Assembly (NCBI RefSeq): GCF_001949145.1 | Contig: NW_019091431.1 | Location: 822,352-886,351, forward strand | Direction of reading: 5' to 3' | Length of the DNA: 64,000 nucleotides | Origin: Acanthaster planci | Taxonomy: Eukaryota; Echinodermata; Asteroidea; Valvatida; Acanthasteridae | Part shown: piece by piece, positions 36,101-48,000 of the stretch | How positions within the stretch are numbered: position 1 is the first letter of the stretch | Layout: each line of letters opens with the position of its first letter | Made by a program: the position numbers and the translations under genes | The notes under the pieces: generated by a model | Databases searched by the model: none | Told to the model about the DNA's origin: nothing | Seen by the model: the letters and a program-made list of their open reading frames with translations, nothing else

Positions 36101-37102
36101 CTTGGCAACTCGACTACCATCGAAAAGGTCATTCAGCTGGACAAAGCAGGTAAATTTGGTGGAATTTTTTCAGATAAAATTGTATACGAAAGCAGAAACC
36201 ATCATGATTCTTGGCCAGATTTTAAATCTTCACAGTTCATTTGGTTATATTTCAGAAAGAAGATAATTTATATTGTAAAACATTCGTTATTATAAGAATA
36301 ACGGCTACAACTCGTCATGATTGGAAATCGTTCCTCTGTTGTTACTGTTAAGTAACAGTATTCTGGAAGACACCATTTTTTTGTTTACAAACATGGAACT
36401 GTAACTTCACAACACCCTTAATTATTTTGCTTAAGTTGCTGACCACAGCAAGCGGAAGGGTCATTTGTCATGATCAGCTGAATGATTTTCTAATTGTCTA
36501 AAATGCACATTTTGTGTCGTACTAGGGAAAATTCATCGCCGGACCGTGAATACACCAATCAAAGACACCGTAAATGTACCGGTCGGAGGTTATGTTGTTG
36601 TGCGCTTCGTGGCAGACAACCCCGGCTGGTGGCTGTTTCACTGTCATTCGGAGCCGCATTTATCAGTGAGTACTCAAACTAATAAATTATGGAATGTGGG
36701 TAGGGTTTTGTCTCAGATATACTATTTTGAAACAAAATTCTGTTCAGCTGAGGAAATTCTGTTGCATATCTGCCAGTTGCGAATTTTTAGCTCACTGTGA
36801 TGAAGAAATTTAGCATATGTAAGCATTTTGCGAGTTTCAGAGGGGAGTAATCAAACAAATGTCGTAAAAAAGCATCGGCGAAATGTAAAAATCATAAGAA
36901 TCGAAATAGCGTTTCCTTTCACTGATTTCATTTTTACTTTTTCTTATCAGGAAATATTTTAATCTTACCTGCATTTCTTGAATTTGGTGTTTTTCAGGCG
37001 GGAATGTCCATGGTTATCCACGTTGGTACAGATAACGATCTACCGCCAATCCCTCGCGATCTACCCCGATGTGGTGGTGACTGGTATCCCAAAGACACAT
37101 GA
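33187..37102 (+). CDS. Laccase-like multicopper oxidase MCO1, 7 exons
   Basis: Exons 33187-33256, 33715-33944, 34220-35108, 35438-35739, 36002-36149, 36526-36665, 36998-37102 (intron phases 1,0,1,0,1,0) encode 627 residues. Exon 1 is a signal peptide ([17 protein letters not shown]). Exon 2 has the Cys pattern of animal laccases (CLRTC...TCRYEF...ACFDCP...DC) ending [11 protein letters not shown]. All four copper motifs are present: HWHG (H124, H126), WHAH (H168, H170), HPMHLHG (H514, H517, H519) and [12 protein letters not shown] (H585, C586, H587, H591, axial M596). It should therefore oxidise phenols, diphenols or similar reductants extracellularly with O2 to water. The second motif is [11 protein letters not shown] where MCO3 has [12 protein letters not shown], a local divergence. 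There is no C-terminal membrane segment. MCO2 follows head to tail about 0.9 kb downstream. The substrate is unknown. Confidence 0.93.
35870..35955 (-). mobile_element. tRNA-like sequence (SINE head) in MCO1 intron 4
   Basis: On the minus strand an A-box-like TGGCTCAGCCAGG (plus 35,934-35,946) precedes a B-box GGTTCGAATCT (plus 35,883-35,893) at roughly tRNA spacing. The middle GGCGATTTTAACGAAATC can pair. It lacks a convincing acceptor stem, so a tRNA-derived SINE or pseudo-tRNA fits better than a functional tRNA gene. Confidence 0.45.
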
Positions 37103-37371
37103 AACAGTTGGATCCAAAACTGATAATAAGGCCATTGCCGCGTTTCAATTAAAATTCTCTCGCAATACCCATCTGGTTCTCAGAGAGGTCTTTAAATAAG
37201 CCTGAAATTAATTTAAATTCTAATACACGTATTTAGGCAATGGAGTCTCTGACATTAATTTAATTTCTAATATTTAGGCAGTGGAGTTTCATTGCTGCAA
37301 AAGTGAAGAAAAATGCGACATTGGTGCGAAGCCTACCCACCTATGTTTGTTCTGCTAATTGTGTCATTGTT

Positions 37372-37377
37372 AATAAA
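37372..37377 (+). terminator. Polyadenylation signal of MCO1
   Basis: AATAAA lies 270 bases after the MCO1 stop codon and before the MCO2 start region. Confidence 0.55.
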
Positions 37378-37992
37378 TACGACGCACATCCTAAAATCAT
37401 CAAGCGGTTTCATTCAAATTTAGTAAGTCTTCACTTCTCTGTAGTGTAAATTTATCCTTTTTTTCGCGGATCGTTTGTTTGTTTGTATTTCTTCTTGAAG
37501 ATCAGAGAGTCCCTTGAGGATGGAGGGATTCCTCTACCCTCTCATGAAAAATGATCACGCATTCATTTTGCATTGAATGCTGATGTTTAGATTGGAGTCG
37601 ACGTCATACAGGGTTCTTGCATTACCATTGGGAGCTTTTATTAAAGCGCCCCGCTGGCGTCATTTCCTCTGTTTACCTCAGTAACTGAAAGATGATAAAG
37701 ATTCTTTTTTACTGCTAATAATCACCCTCTTGTGTGCTGTCGTTCCGTGACATCCACATCAAGTAACTTATCCACTTTAATGGCTATGCGGGTAGCATGC
37801 ATATATGCGGGCAGCCTTGGTGATCCCCCCCCCCATTATTTAATGTCCGTCCTGATCCTACTCAAGCCAATAATGGAGTTCCTTGCTTATAAGCCGTAAA
37901 AGTACAAAATGAGGGTCATCAATAACAATGGCTAGTTTATTCTAAGCCCAGTCTAGAGTTAGACGTTCAAACGATGACTTCCTCTTCACCGA
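37378..37992. other. Spacer between MCO1 and MCO2
   Basis: No gene. A TATA-like CTTATAAG near 37,887 lies about 105 bases upstream of the MCO2 start and is the best core-promoter candidate. An ATG at 37,974 opens an out-of-frame 60-codon frame overlapping the MCO2 start. Confidence 0.4.
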
Positions 37993-40900
37993 ATGATCCA
38001 CGGCATTGGCACCACACAAGCACATTGCCCCAGACAAGGAATGAACACCTTTACGAATTTCTTACAACATGTGTTTTACTGGATAGGCATATCAACACTA
38101 AAATCATTTGCGGTGCACACAATTCTTCTGCTTCTATTGCAGAACACACAGCCTAATTCAGGTGAGTTTGATTGTTTGTGTTCATTTCAGACTGTGAAGG
38201 TAACGTTTTAAACAGTCAGAGGAAGTACGACAAATTAAAGTAGTGTTTAAGTATTGACTTGTCTTTTTAAACTGAAATTCAGTGAGGAGTTGCGGTGTGT
38301 ACATTTTACGTTATGATGTCCCCTTGATGGCTATTTCAAATTTCAACCATTCAACTTGTCTTTTTTTCTGTCAGCTAATCGCCCTTCAGAGCCACACAAA
38401 TGTTTTCGGCCTTGTAAATGGCCCTCTAGACCCTTGACTTGTCGTTATGAGTTCACCCTTGAGTGGTACCACACTATGTCAACTGCCTGCTACGATTGTC
38501 CAGCCAACCAGACAGACTGTAACCGGCCACACTGCATACCGGTCAACGGCGTACCACGAACTGTCGCAGTCGTCAACAGACAGTTTCCAGGTCCCAGCAT
38601 CGAGGTAATGGACCTTGAGAAACTTTTTTCAAATAGGTAAAATATTATAGAAATTATTGCATGTTCAAGTGGGGAATACACAATGCTAACTTCAGTGATA
38701 CTTAAGCTCAAAGTTGTCATGAAAAATTTCGGTGTGACTGCACGACACAACCTCTTTAATTTCTGCTGGTTAGCTTCGTGAAGAAATTTCATAATAAAAT
38801 AGTTCATAGATCTTGTACAGAGCCAAGCCGTTCTAACTAAATTATCCTAGAGAGCAACGTTCCATCGAGCTTTAGTTGGTGATGCAAATTAAGTTTAACA
38901 ATGGCCGACACGCTGACAGAGCCCTCCACCTCGTGCTTTAACACTCGAAGCATAACATATGGTTTGGCCACTTTGTTTGAGTGTTATCCTCCCGTAGGCT
39001 ATTAAATATAATTAGACTTTCTTTGTTATATGCATTAAGGTTTGTGAATGGGACACCATTGAAGTCAAAGTTGAAAATAACTTGGTGGGCAGTGAAGGCG
39101 TGACAATCCATTGGCATGGTTTGCATCAGCGTGGGACACCTCACATGGACGGAACACCGCTCATCACCCAGTGTCCTATCCCATTCGGATCCAGCTTCAC
39201 CTACCGATTCCAAGCACTGACGCCAGGTACCTACTTCTGGCATTCACATGGGTTGCAAAGACCGGACGGTGCTGTGGGAACGTTGATCATTCGGACTGGT
39301 GCTCGTGACGATGTGCTTGACGACTTGTACGATCATGACCTGTCGGAACATGTCATCATCGTACAAGATTGGATCAACCAACTATACATCGATAGATACG
39401 CAAGGATAGCTTTTCACGACATGGCAAAGTCACCGGACTCCATTCTCATCAATGGAAGGGGGAGATACAGAGATTTTCTCTGTAGAACTCCGAAAAGAAT
39501 GAATATTCCAAGGCATGCTTTCCACGTTAAGAAGGGAGAGAGGTACCGGTTCCGCACCATCGGAAATAGTGCAATGGCGTGCGCGTTCGAAGTATCCGTT
39601 GACGGGCATAATCTCACAATCATCGGTACAGATGGTTCGCCAGTGCAGCCCATTCGGGTCGGTGCCTTTGGAATATCGAGCGGGGAGAGATATGATTTTG
39701 TCTTGGAGGCTAGGGCACGCATTGGGAAATACTGGATGAGGGTTAAAGGTCGTGATGCATGCATGGGCATGCACGAATTAGCCCTCGTGGTGTATGAAGG
39801 TGCTTCATATTACCCCGATCCTCCAGATGAAAAACAACTGGATTCTTTTGGTACTCTTCTTAATCCTTACAACATCAAAGCGGAGGAGAATCAAAAATAC
39901 ACATCTGTCCTGAATGCCAACGAACTCAATGCAACCCGTAAGTTCAACCATTAGCTTTTTGTGAGTCCTGGTCAACAATTTACCATTATTAAAGTATTTC
40001 TTTCTTGATACATCTATTAAAAATAGTCTTCCAGTACTGATTCATCAGTTCTTTGCAACGTTTTACCGAGCAAACCGAATGATTTTGACGATTTTTCACC
40101 GTGGTAGCATTTTGGTCAGATTTCTCTTTTCAATATTGTCCATCACAGTGACTGTCAGTATTCGCCTTTTTGAAATTTGTTTCACTTTTACATTCTGAAA
40201 TAATGCAGGCATCGAGATATCACGTGATCCTGATATCGTTCATTATGTGGGTATCGATATGCCTTTAGTCAACACCAATTATTACACCCATCCGAGGCAC
40301 TCCTTGGCTCTACAAGATAACGGTGACAGACCAACCACCACGGGCTTATTCTCAGCACAGATCAATCACGTTTCCTTCAGGCCACCCAAGGTGCCACTTC
40401 TTACACAATCTCGCGAGATACCAAGAACAGAAATCTGCCGGTTTGAGAAGGAGGCCAGTAAAATACAGCGCTGTAAGAACGAATACTGCGAATGCACGCA
40501 TGTACTTGAAGTTGAACTTGGTCAGGTATTGCTAAATAATTTTTCTATCTAGTCTTTTACAATTGTTTAAAACTGCTGTCACTTAGTGACAAAAATTGTT
40601 AAAAGGTTAAGTCTTTTGGTTACGAAAAATCTATCGGAATTTATTTTCGGGTTTCTTTTGTGATGTCTCGTTTGTTTGAAATTTGATGTCACTTTTTAAG
40701 GTGGTAGAGTTGGTGATTGTCAATGAGGCACAGCGCAACTTCAACGCTCATCCGATGCATCTCCATGGCAACCGATTTCAAGTTCTAGCAGCAGACAAGG
40801 TTGCAAATGTGACATCAGTTGAAGAAGTCATGCGTCTTGATGAAGCAGGTATTCCAATGCCCAAATATGACCACAGGAGCCTCGGAGTGAGGCACTTGGC

Positions 40901-41655
40901 CGAAAAGTGGCAGTAACAGACCATTTCTTGAATGAGATATATATATATGTTAAAGATTATTAAATGGCAAAGTCCATTGGCCGGTGGCTCCTGTGTACAG
41001 ACGTGTACTGTTCCCGGCCACACCCATGTAATTTGGACAAATGTATATGGCATACTCTCTTGCTGTGTGCTACAACTCCGCTAAGTGGTAACCAGCGATA
41101 CTCTCTGATACCTTAATTCGAGCTTTCAATTGAATTTAATTTGTGATAAAAAGAGCCAAGTTGTTATTGATAAAATATCTGGTATTTGTCTTTTTCAGGT
41201 CAGATTACTCGGCGGATTCTAAAGGCTCCCCTCAAGGACACCATATCTGTACCGGACGGAGGCTACGTCATAATCCGATTCCTTGCAGATAACCCTGGTT
41301 GGTGGCTATTTCATTGCCACACTGAAGTCCACCTGTCGGTGAGTACTGGCCCCCAATTGCATCACCATCCACAATAGACAGTTGCTTGATTCTGCACTCT
41401 AAATATTCGAATGCCTCCCAACTGAACAAGTGTAACTCTCATTAAAAATTAATCAAATTCTAAGTGTGAAGTATGGGTGCATATTTAGAGGGCAGAATTC
41501 TCAAAAGTTGGTTTACTTTGCAGGCCGGTATGTCCATGGTGATTCGCGTTGGATCGGAAGACAACCTGCCTCGATTACCAAGCAATTTACCGAGATGTGG
41601 TGGCGACTGGTACCCACCGGATCTTCGCACGCTAGAAACTACAGCCACACCTTAA
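37993..41655 (+). CDS. Laccase-like multicopper oxidase MCO2, 7 exons
   Basis: Exons 37993-38161, 38375-38604, 39040-39937, 40209-40525, 40701-40848, 41199-41338, 41524-41655, with the same phases as MCO1, encode 677 residues (661 if the start is ATG 38,041). The hydrophobic stretch [12 protein letters not shown] shortly before the exon 1 end suggests a signal peptide, which would favour ATG 38,041. Exon 2 has the laccase Cys pattern (CFRPC...TCRYEF...ACYDCP...DC). Copper motifs from the upstream start: HWHG (H157, H159), WHSH (H201, H203), HPMHLHG (H555, H558, H560), [12 protein letters not shown] (H626, C627, H628, H632, M637). It is therefore predicted active, probably secreted and with no C-terminal anchor. 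The first 213 bases of exon 3 are about 96% identical to MCO1 while the remainder is much more diverged, which suggests gene conversion. Confidence 0.92.
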
Positions 41656-41870
41656 TCACGTTGGTACCCCGTTAATGTCAGTGGTTGTCAATTGCATGGT
41701 GCTATACTCAGAGTAGACTGGTTTATGTGATGAAGGCTTTAGAAAGGCCAATTCACAGGGCAAGGAATTAAGAGATATCGCTGTGAAAAAAATATCGCAC
41801 AATTAGGTTTAATTGTAATGCTCCTCGGAGTTTATGTATCTCAGGTAATTCCTGAAATTAGGTGATCTGA

Positions 41871-41955
41871 AATAAAATGGTGAAAAAGTTACCAATAAAA
41901 ATGTAAATTCAAGCGTCAAAGTTCGAGTATCGTTACAAGTCAAGGAGTGAATAAA
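41871..41955 (+). terminator. Polyadenylation signals of MCO2
   Basis: AATAAA occurs at 41,871-41,876 and again at 41,950-41,955, about 215-295 bases after the MCO2 stop. Confidence 0.55.
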
Positions 41956-43622
41956 TAACAATATAAACCCGTATTCTTGGCATTCAAAATAACCATGTGC
42001 AGCTGGTTGCTGTGCTAAGGATAGGATCTCTGGGGAGGGCTGTTCAAGGTTTGCCTGGGCGTGGCAAGGAAAGGCCCCAATGTAATGACCAAGTAATTTA
42101 TAGTATGAGACAACGTAGTTCAACCCCTAGAGTAGAGTTATGGTGCTTTAACCTTAAGCTACCCCACACTTTGAGACAATCACCTAGCCGCACCTTTGTA
42201 GTTTTCATAATTATTTACCAAGAAGTTTGCATTCGTTTGTCGCAGCTTTTCATATGATCTATATGTGATTTTTTAAAATTAATTCAAACTGTGGTCAAGA
42301 TGCCCTTAAAATAGAAGTATGGGTGGTAATAGTTATTGTGTGGGTGTGTGGGGTGTGTGTGTGTTATAAAGTGATTCATGCAATTTGAGCCGGCAAACAT
42401 CTCTCTGTTTTACATCTGTATGTCTCGCCGCAACCCCTGACTACGTTAGAATATTTAAGCTCACATCAATTCAGGAAATTCACTTGGGTCAGCGTACCCA
42501 GCTTTTTTTATAACATGGCCTGAAGCTGATGAAACCAAGCAGCAATTCGACCAATGACCTGTTCAAAAATAAGCTTGAGAAAGGCATTAATAAAGGGCGT
42601 CAGGAATGTTTTCATTTGGACAAGAATTCTGCTATTCCGACCTGCGAGTAGTGACAGATCAGTAGCTCTCTCGAAGAGTGTTAGCTTATTGAGATTGCAT
42701 GTTTGAAGGCGGTGTCTGTAGATCGTTAAAATTCATTACACTTCAAGGAAACTTGCGATTTCTCGATTATTTGTTGTCAAGAACACCTGAGGCGTGCGTA
42801 CGCCAGTACAACATTTTCAGTTTCTTTTTCCGCAATAATCTTCAATCCTAACAGCGACGTCGTTGCTATTCACCAGGGATTTCAATTTCAGCAAGATCTC
42901 TGGTACACTCTGTGGCGTTCTTCTACGTCTGAACCCAGTGTTTGCCATGGGGCAGGATTTTGATATGTGATTTAACGTCAGAAATTGTCCCAAAGGTTGA
43001 GAGACATAAAGAAACATGTAACTACACAGCCGTTAGGATCTCATGCTTTCGTTCCCATAAAAGGAATGGCCCATTTGATAAAAAAAACATGGTTGTGTCA
43101 AAGTTTGGATTTTGTATCAAATTTAAGCCAAATCAAATTTAAACTTTTGAAAATATTCCGCCGATAATTCCACACTGTTTACCCCAAAATATTGTTTAAG
43201 CCTGGTAAACTCTTGGAGTCGCGCTTTTCTGAAATACCATATAAATTTACTAAGGTTCGTTCATTTTCACTATTTTAACAAAAGTAAAGTGATTATACTT
43301 AAACGTTATTAACCAGCAGTTGGTATCTATAGAGGCACAACCAGGTGACTTTTAATAAAGTCCTAAAATACAAGTAAAAAACATTATCTGGCCAATTGTA
43401 TACTATGGTGCAATATAATACTATATAATAACTCTACAACAAATGTTCAGTAGGCCCAAATCGTGCTGCCCTCACCCGCCCCACCAAAATCTTAGCATAT
43501 CCGGTCACTATTTTATTGTGGCCAGTTTCAAAATGGTGAAATTGAAACCCGCTGTTGCTGTTTTATCCACTAAGTTTGTACTTCGTTTCCAATAAACCTT
43601 ATGACGTTCGCAATGCATTATG
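41956..43622. other. Intergenic region after MCO2
   Basis: No gene recognised. A short GT-rich run is present at about 42,335-42,364. Remaining open frames are short and unsupported. Confidence 0.45.
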
Positions 43623-43623
43623 A

Positions 43624-44176
43624 GTTTGGATGACAAACATGCAATGCATTTTATGCACAACCCTATGGGAGAAGCGTACCTGCAAATGTTAATCTGTTTC
43701 CATTTTATTTCCTACTCCAATTCAAACCATCCCCTTCTGACACAGTGTTGCATTATTGATTTGGGACGAAGATATTCACAAACTTAGAAGTTTAAAAGGT
43801 TGGCAGAGAAGGAAAATTCGGAGAATCCCTTCCAACAACACCACTTTTTGTCATGGACCGTGAATATTAATGTTCTAGTATTGTCCAATCAGAATGACGA
43901 CTTGTAGCTCATTAACCCCTCATTGACCAGACACGTTCATTTTCAGCCTGTAGAGTGACTGGTGCCGATAAAAAAAAAGACAATTATGGGTGGTTTTTTC
44001 TTACAAACGTTTGAAAACCTATTTGAAAATGTGTAATCTGATAATCGCATGCATCTGTGAGTTGATGATCGGATACGTAAAAAAATATTTAGTAGAAAAC
44101 TGTATATTGGTTGCTGACTGGTTCACTTCCCCCATAGGGTTGTACATAAAATGCATTGCTTGTTTATCATCCAAAT
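43624..44176. mobile_element. Inverted-repeat DNA element of about 550 bp
   Basis: The left end (43,624-43,680: TTTGGATGACAAACATGCAATG on to CCCTATGGGAGAAG) is the near reverse complement of the right end (44,121-44,176), where the minus strand reads TTTGGATGATAAACAAGCAA on to CCCTATGGGGGAAG. The arms are about 56 bp and roughly 85% or more alike. The right half closely matches window positions 33-290. No transposase frame, so this is a non-autonomous element. Confidence 0.75.
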
Positions 44177-45078
44177 CCACAAAGCAATGCAAACGTTGAA
44201 AAGGTTTCTAACATACCGGTATACAACTCTAAGTTTCACTGTTTATCGCGTATTGAAGCGTTTTTCTGCCAATGGTAAGTTTTCCAACCAGCTTGTAACA
44301 TACAAAGCACCATAAGGTTGTTTTGCTTTGATTAGGAAAAGGTTGTAACGATTGAAACTTGTCACATCACAATGCTGCTGTGCAGGTTTTGTCATGTGTT
44401 TCTCAAAGTTGAAAACAAATAAATACTGCTTTACAGGTATTCAAAACCAGTGGCCATATTTCATACTGCTTGACTTCATCTCAGAGGATAAGTGTACAAC
44501 AATTGCGTGTCCCCTGATTGTTTTAGAATGTACGGGCAACACAACAATTATTCTTGACCTAAACACAAGTCGGTGTAATAAGAACCTTAACATACATACC
44601 TTATGTACATGGAGAAAATAGCATGTTATACCTCTGGGTAATTTCAGTTAAAATCGTATTCAAACATCTTCTATTTTCGATGTAAATTAAATGTAAAAAA
44701 TCTTTGTTTTTACTATAAGAACCATATAAATATAATCATTCCTTACAAAATCAGTGTAAAAATTCGAAATCGTAAGTATGCAGTTACATATCCTTTGTAA
44801 TAATTGTCCAAACACGCACCTTTGAAAATTTGAAGTTGTAAAGTGTGTACAGATACAAATATGACAATGCAGTGTTCATAGAGAAGAAATTGCGATTCAC
44901 GGGCGAGGACACTAACGCTTTAAAAGTAAAGCAAACGGGCACAGACTCGTTTTCTTGTGTTAAACACAAATTAAACAGGCACGGTGAAAATCCCTTTTAG
45001 AAAGGTAACTCTAGGAATGTTTGATATAAAGGAACACGCATGAATAGGTAAGTTGTACAACCGTTTTTCCACTTCTTC
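44177..45078. other. Intergenic region beyond the MCO3 3' end
   Basis: AT-rich, no gene recognised. It should include the 3' UTR of minus-strand MCO3, but no AATAAA close to the stop is evident on that strand. Confidence 0.4.
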
Positions 45079-48000
45079 TTAGACAAAGAATACTTTGACG
45101 AACAGGAATGCAAAACACAGCAGCAATGCAGCGATGATGGAGCGGGAGAAACGACGCACGGCCCCAGAGGGTTCCGGGGTTGGAGTTGGCTCCTCGCTGC
45201 CGTGTGGGTACCAGTTACCGCAGCGAGGGAAATCTCTAGGCTTTGGCGGAAGATCTTTATCTTTGCCGACGTGGATCATCACAGCCATTCCGATCTGTGT
45301 GATTGTAGCAAAATATAAAGTGTCAGCCGTTCGTTTCCTTGTTTTTTTCCAAAATTGTCATATGAATTAAGCCGGACGGATGTGTCTTTTAAACACTATT
45401 TCGGACTATAAATATGGACAATTGGTTCACTGACCGTAATACACCTGACTAAGTTCTATAAGAACAATGGCTGATGACAAGCGCCAGGCTTAGGGTCCAA
45501 GGAAGAAATATCCAGATTTTACTGGAGCCTAGTTGTTATATCATACTGGGACAAAAATCACGTAACAAGGGAAACCTTTGAGCAATCCTGTAACCTGGAA
45601 GACAAATCAGCGAAATCAGCGAAATCAGCAAACCTTGATGAGTTATGGCATGTGCTGTTACATTCGACCAACATAATTGATTATCTGTAGTCATGGGCAG
45701 TCATTTCAGCCCAGTTCAGTCTACATAGTAGCCACTAATAATGCAAATGATTTCTAGGAGCATTTTTTTGGAAGTGGGTTGACTTGTGTGCTATGCTTCT
45801 GTTAGCACGACACAGGCCTACTTCAAAGTTCTAATTATTCATTTGTTTTATTTTCCCTTTGATATCAAAGCTCTCTTTTAATTTGACCTACATAGCAACA
45901 ATACGCCAATAAGGTTTGTGCAAAGTCATCAACTCAGATAACCCTTTCCGACGACTTGACATTTCAGTGCAATTCCAAACAATTATCGGGTTTGGACAGG
46001 TATGAACTAGCAATGATTAATGATGCGAGTGAAGAACAACCCTGCCTCCGAAATCGTTGCCTTTCAAGACTTAGCCAGGTATTTGTTGATCTCTGAATGG
46101 TTAAAGTGGCGACTAATTTCTAATTTGACCCAACAAAAACAAACGTAAATCGATCAAAACAAATAACTTCAGAAGACGCTATAGGTCAATTTTCATGGAA
46201 ATTTTCAGAAAGACTCATCCGATCGAGCAGCAACAAGCTAAAACACAAGCATGAACATTGATGCTTGATTTGAAAGCAATGACTTGAAATAGAAGAGGTA
46301 CTGGGCATGAAGGTTTTCGGGTCACATGTTTTCAGACAAATTTTTTCCATTCCACGAATATGCCTCTGGTTATTATCTTTGTTTAGTTCAATGTGCAATC
46401 TATTTTTTATCTCGGTCAAACGTTTTTATACCGAATACATAAAATATTTATTGACAATAATAATTACACTCACATAAATAAACTAGTTATGGAGAATTGA
46501 CGTACGTTTTTAGAATTACATGCATTATTTATCCTTCAAACTAATCGATTGTCCCATGTATTGAATTGAATTATTGCTATTTAAGATTTAATGCTATGAA
46601 AATCAAGATACAAACATAAAGTAAATATTGTGAATGTTATAATGATGAAAGTCCAGCAGCAACGGGCTTCGACACCCTATCAGAGTTGAAGCTTGTCTAC
46701 AGATATCCCACGAAGGCCAATAACTGCCGATGCTTCAACATTTTATCAAATATAATTATGATATATGTTTCATGATTTGCATTTTTAGCAAACATGTAGC
46801 GTCCTATGATGTATCACGAGCACTATATCCAACTTCTGCCATAGACTTTGTGAACCACCTCACACCACGTATTCCAGACAAGATCTGACTGTGCGTTTCG
46901 AAGCAACTAGTAAGCCCCCTTGACAACCGACAATCGAATTTTGTGGCACTCGAGAAGTCCTGAAGGGCTGCCTAGCCATCAAACATGACAGATTACATCC
47001 ACAATATTATTTATTTGTAAACGTTTGCCCGGAGTCCTTTTTTACTTCTTTTGTTTCCTCACAAGATGCACCTGCACGATCCATAAATAACGTTTGTCAT
47101 TACTATTGTTACAAGGAGTGGTTGAGAGTTGAATCCACTTGTTATTTCTGCCTGAGTGTACGTAAAAAATTGTGGTCGTGTTAACATAAAATGCAAACAA
47201 TTCGAACGTAACATGTACTCATTATTTGCCACCAATGAGATACAGGACATCGTTTGAAAAGCTCAAATTCTAGACAAGATTTTTGACATTGAATGGTGGT
47301 TGCTTTGGCGTCATCCAACGCACTTTATTTGTCGGCTCATGCTGCACCATTGAGAGTAAGCCAACAATGGGTATGAACTTACCGTGTTGTGGAACTCCAA
47401 GTGGCAATGAAACAACCACCAACCGGGGTTGTCTGCTACGAAGCGAACGGCTGTGAAACCACCATCTGGAACAATTACGGTGTCTTTCTGCGGCGCCTCG
47501 GTGAAATTTCGTACGATTCCTCCTGTTTTCAGCACCACAAAACACGACCAGTTTCAATAGATTTCAATACCCAGATGTGTAATTTGAGTGTAAGTGAAGA
47601 TATTGCTAAAAGACGTTGACACACACACAATTAAAGTGCGAGCATGTTGGTCTTTAACTGGAAAGTGAGTGATGAAGTTTCATTCGTAATGGTCATGTTT
47701 TATTCCTGCTCATCAAGATTGTCGATGGGTTTTTTACCTTGCTCAAGTTACAAGACTATGGAGAGGATTATTGGGATTATCAAATGATATTTATTTACCA
47801 AAATCTATTTTGTTAATAATGTCAATTTGCAGTCCCCAGAAAACATAAAAACAGCTGCACTTCTTGAGTGGGTTCATGTAAAAAAAGTCACAAATTACTC
47901 TCGTCTGTTTCATTTGAGTACTTATTTTATAGATTTAAAGTACAGATTCCTAGCTAATGGACAACTGTAGTTTATTGGAGACTGTCCTTACCGGCTTGAT

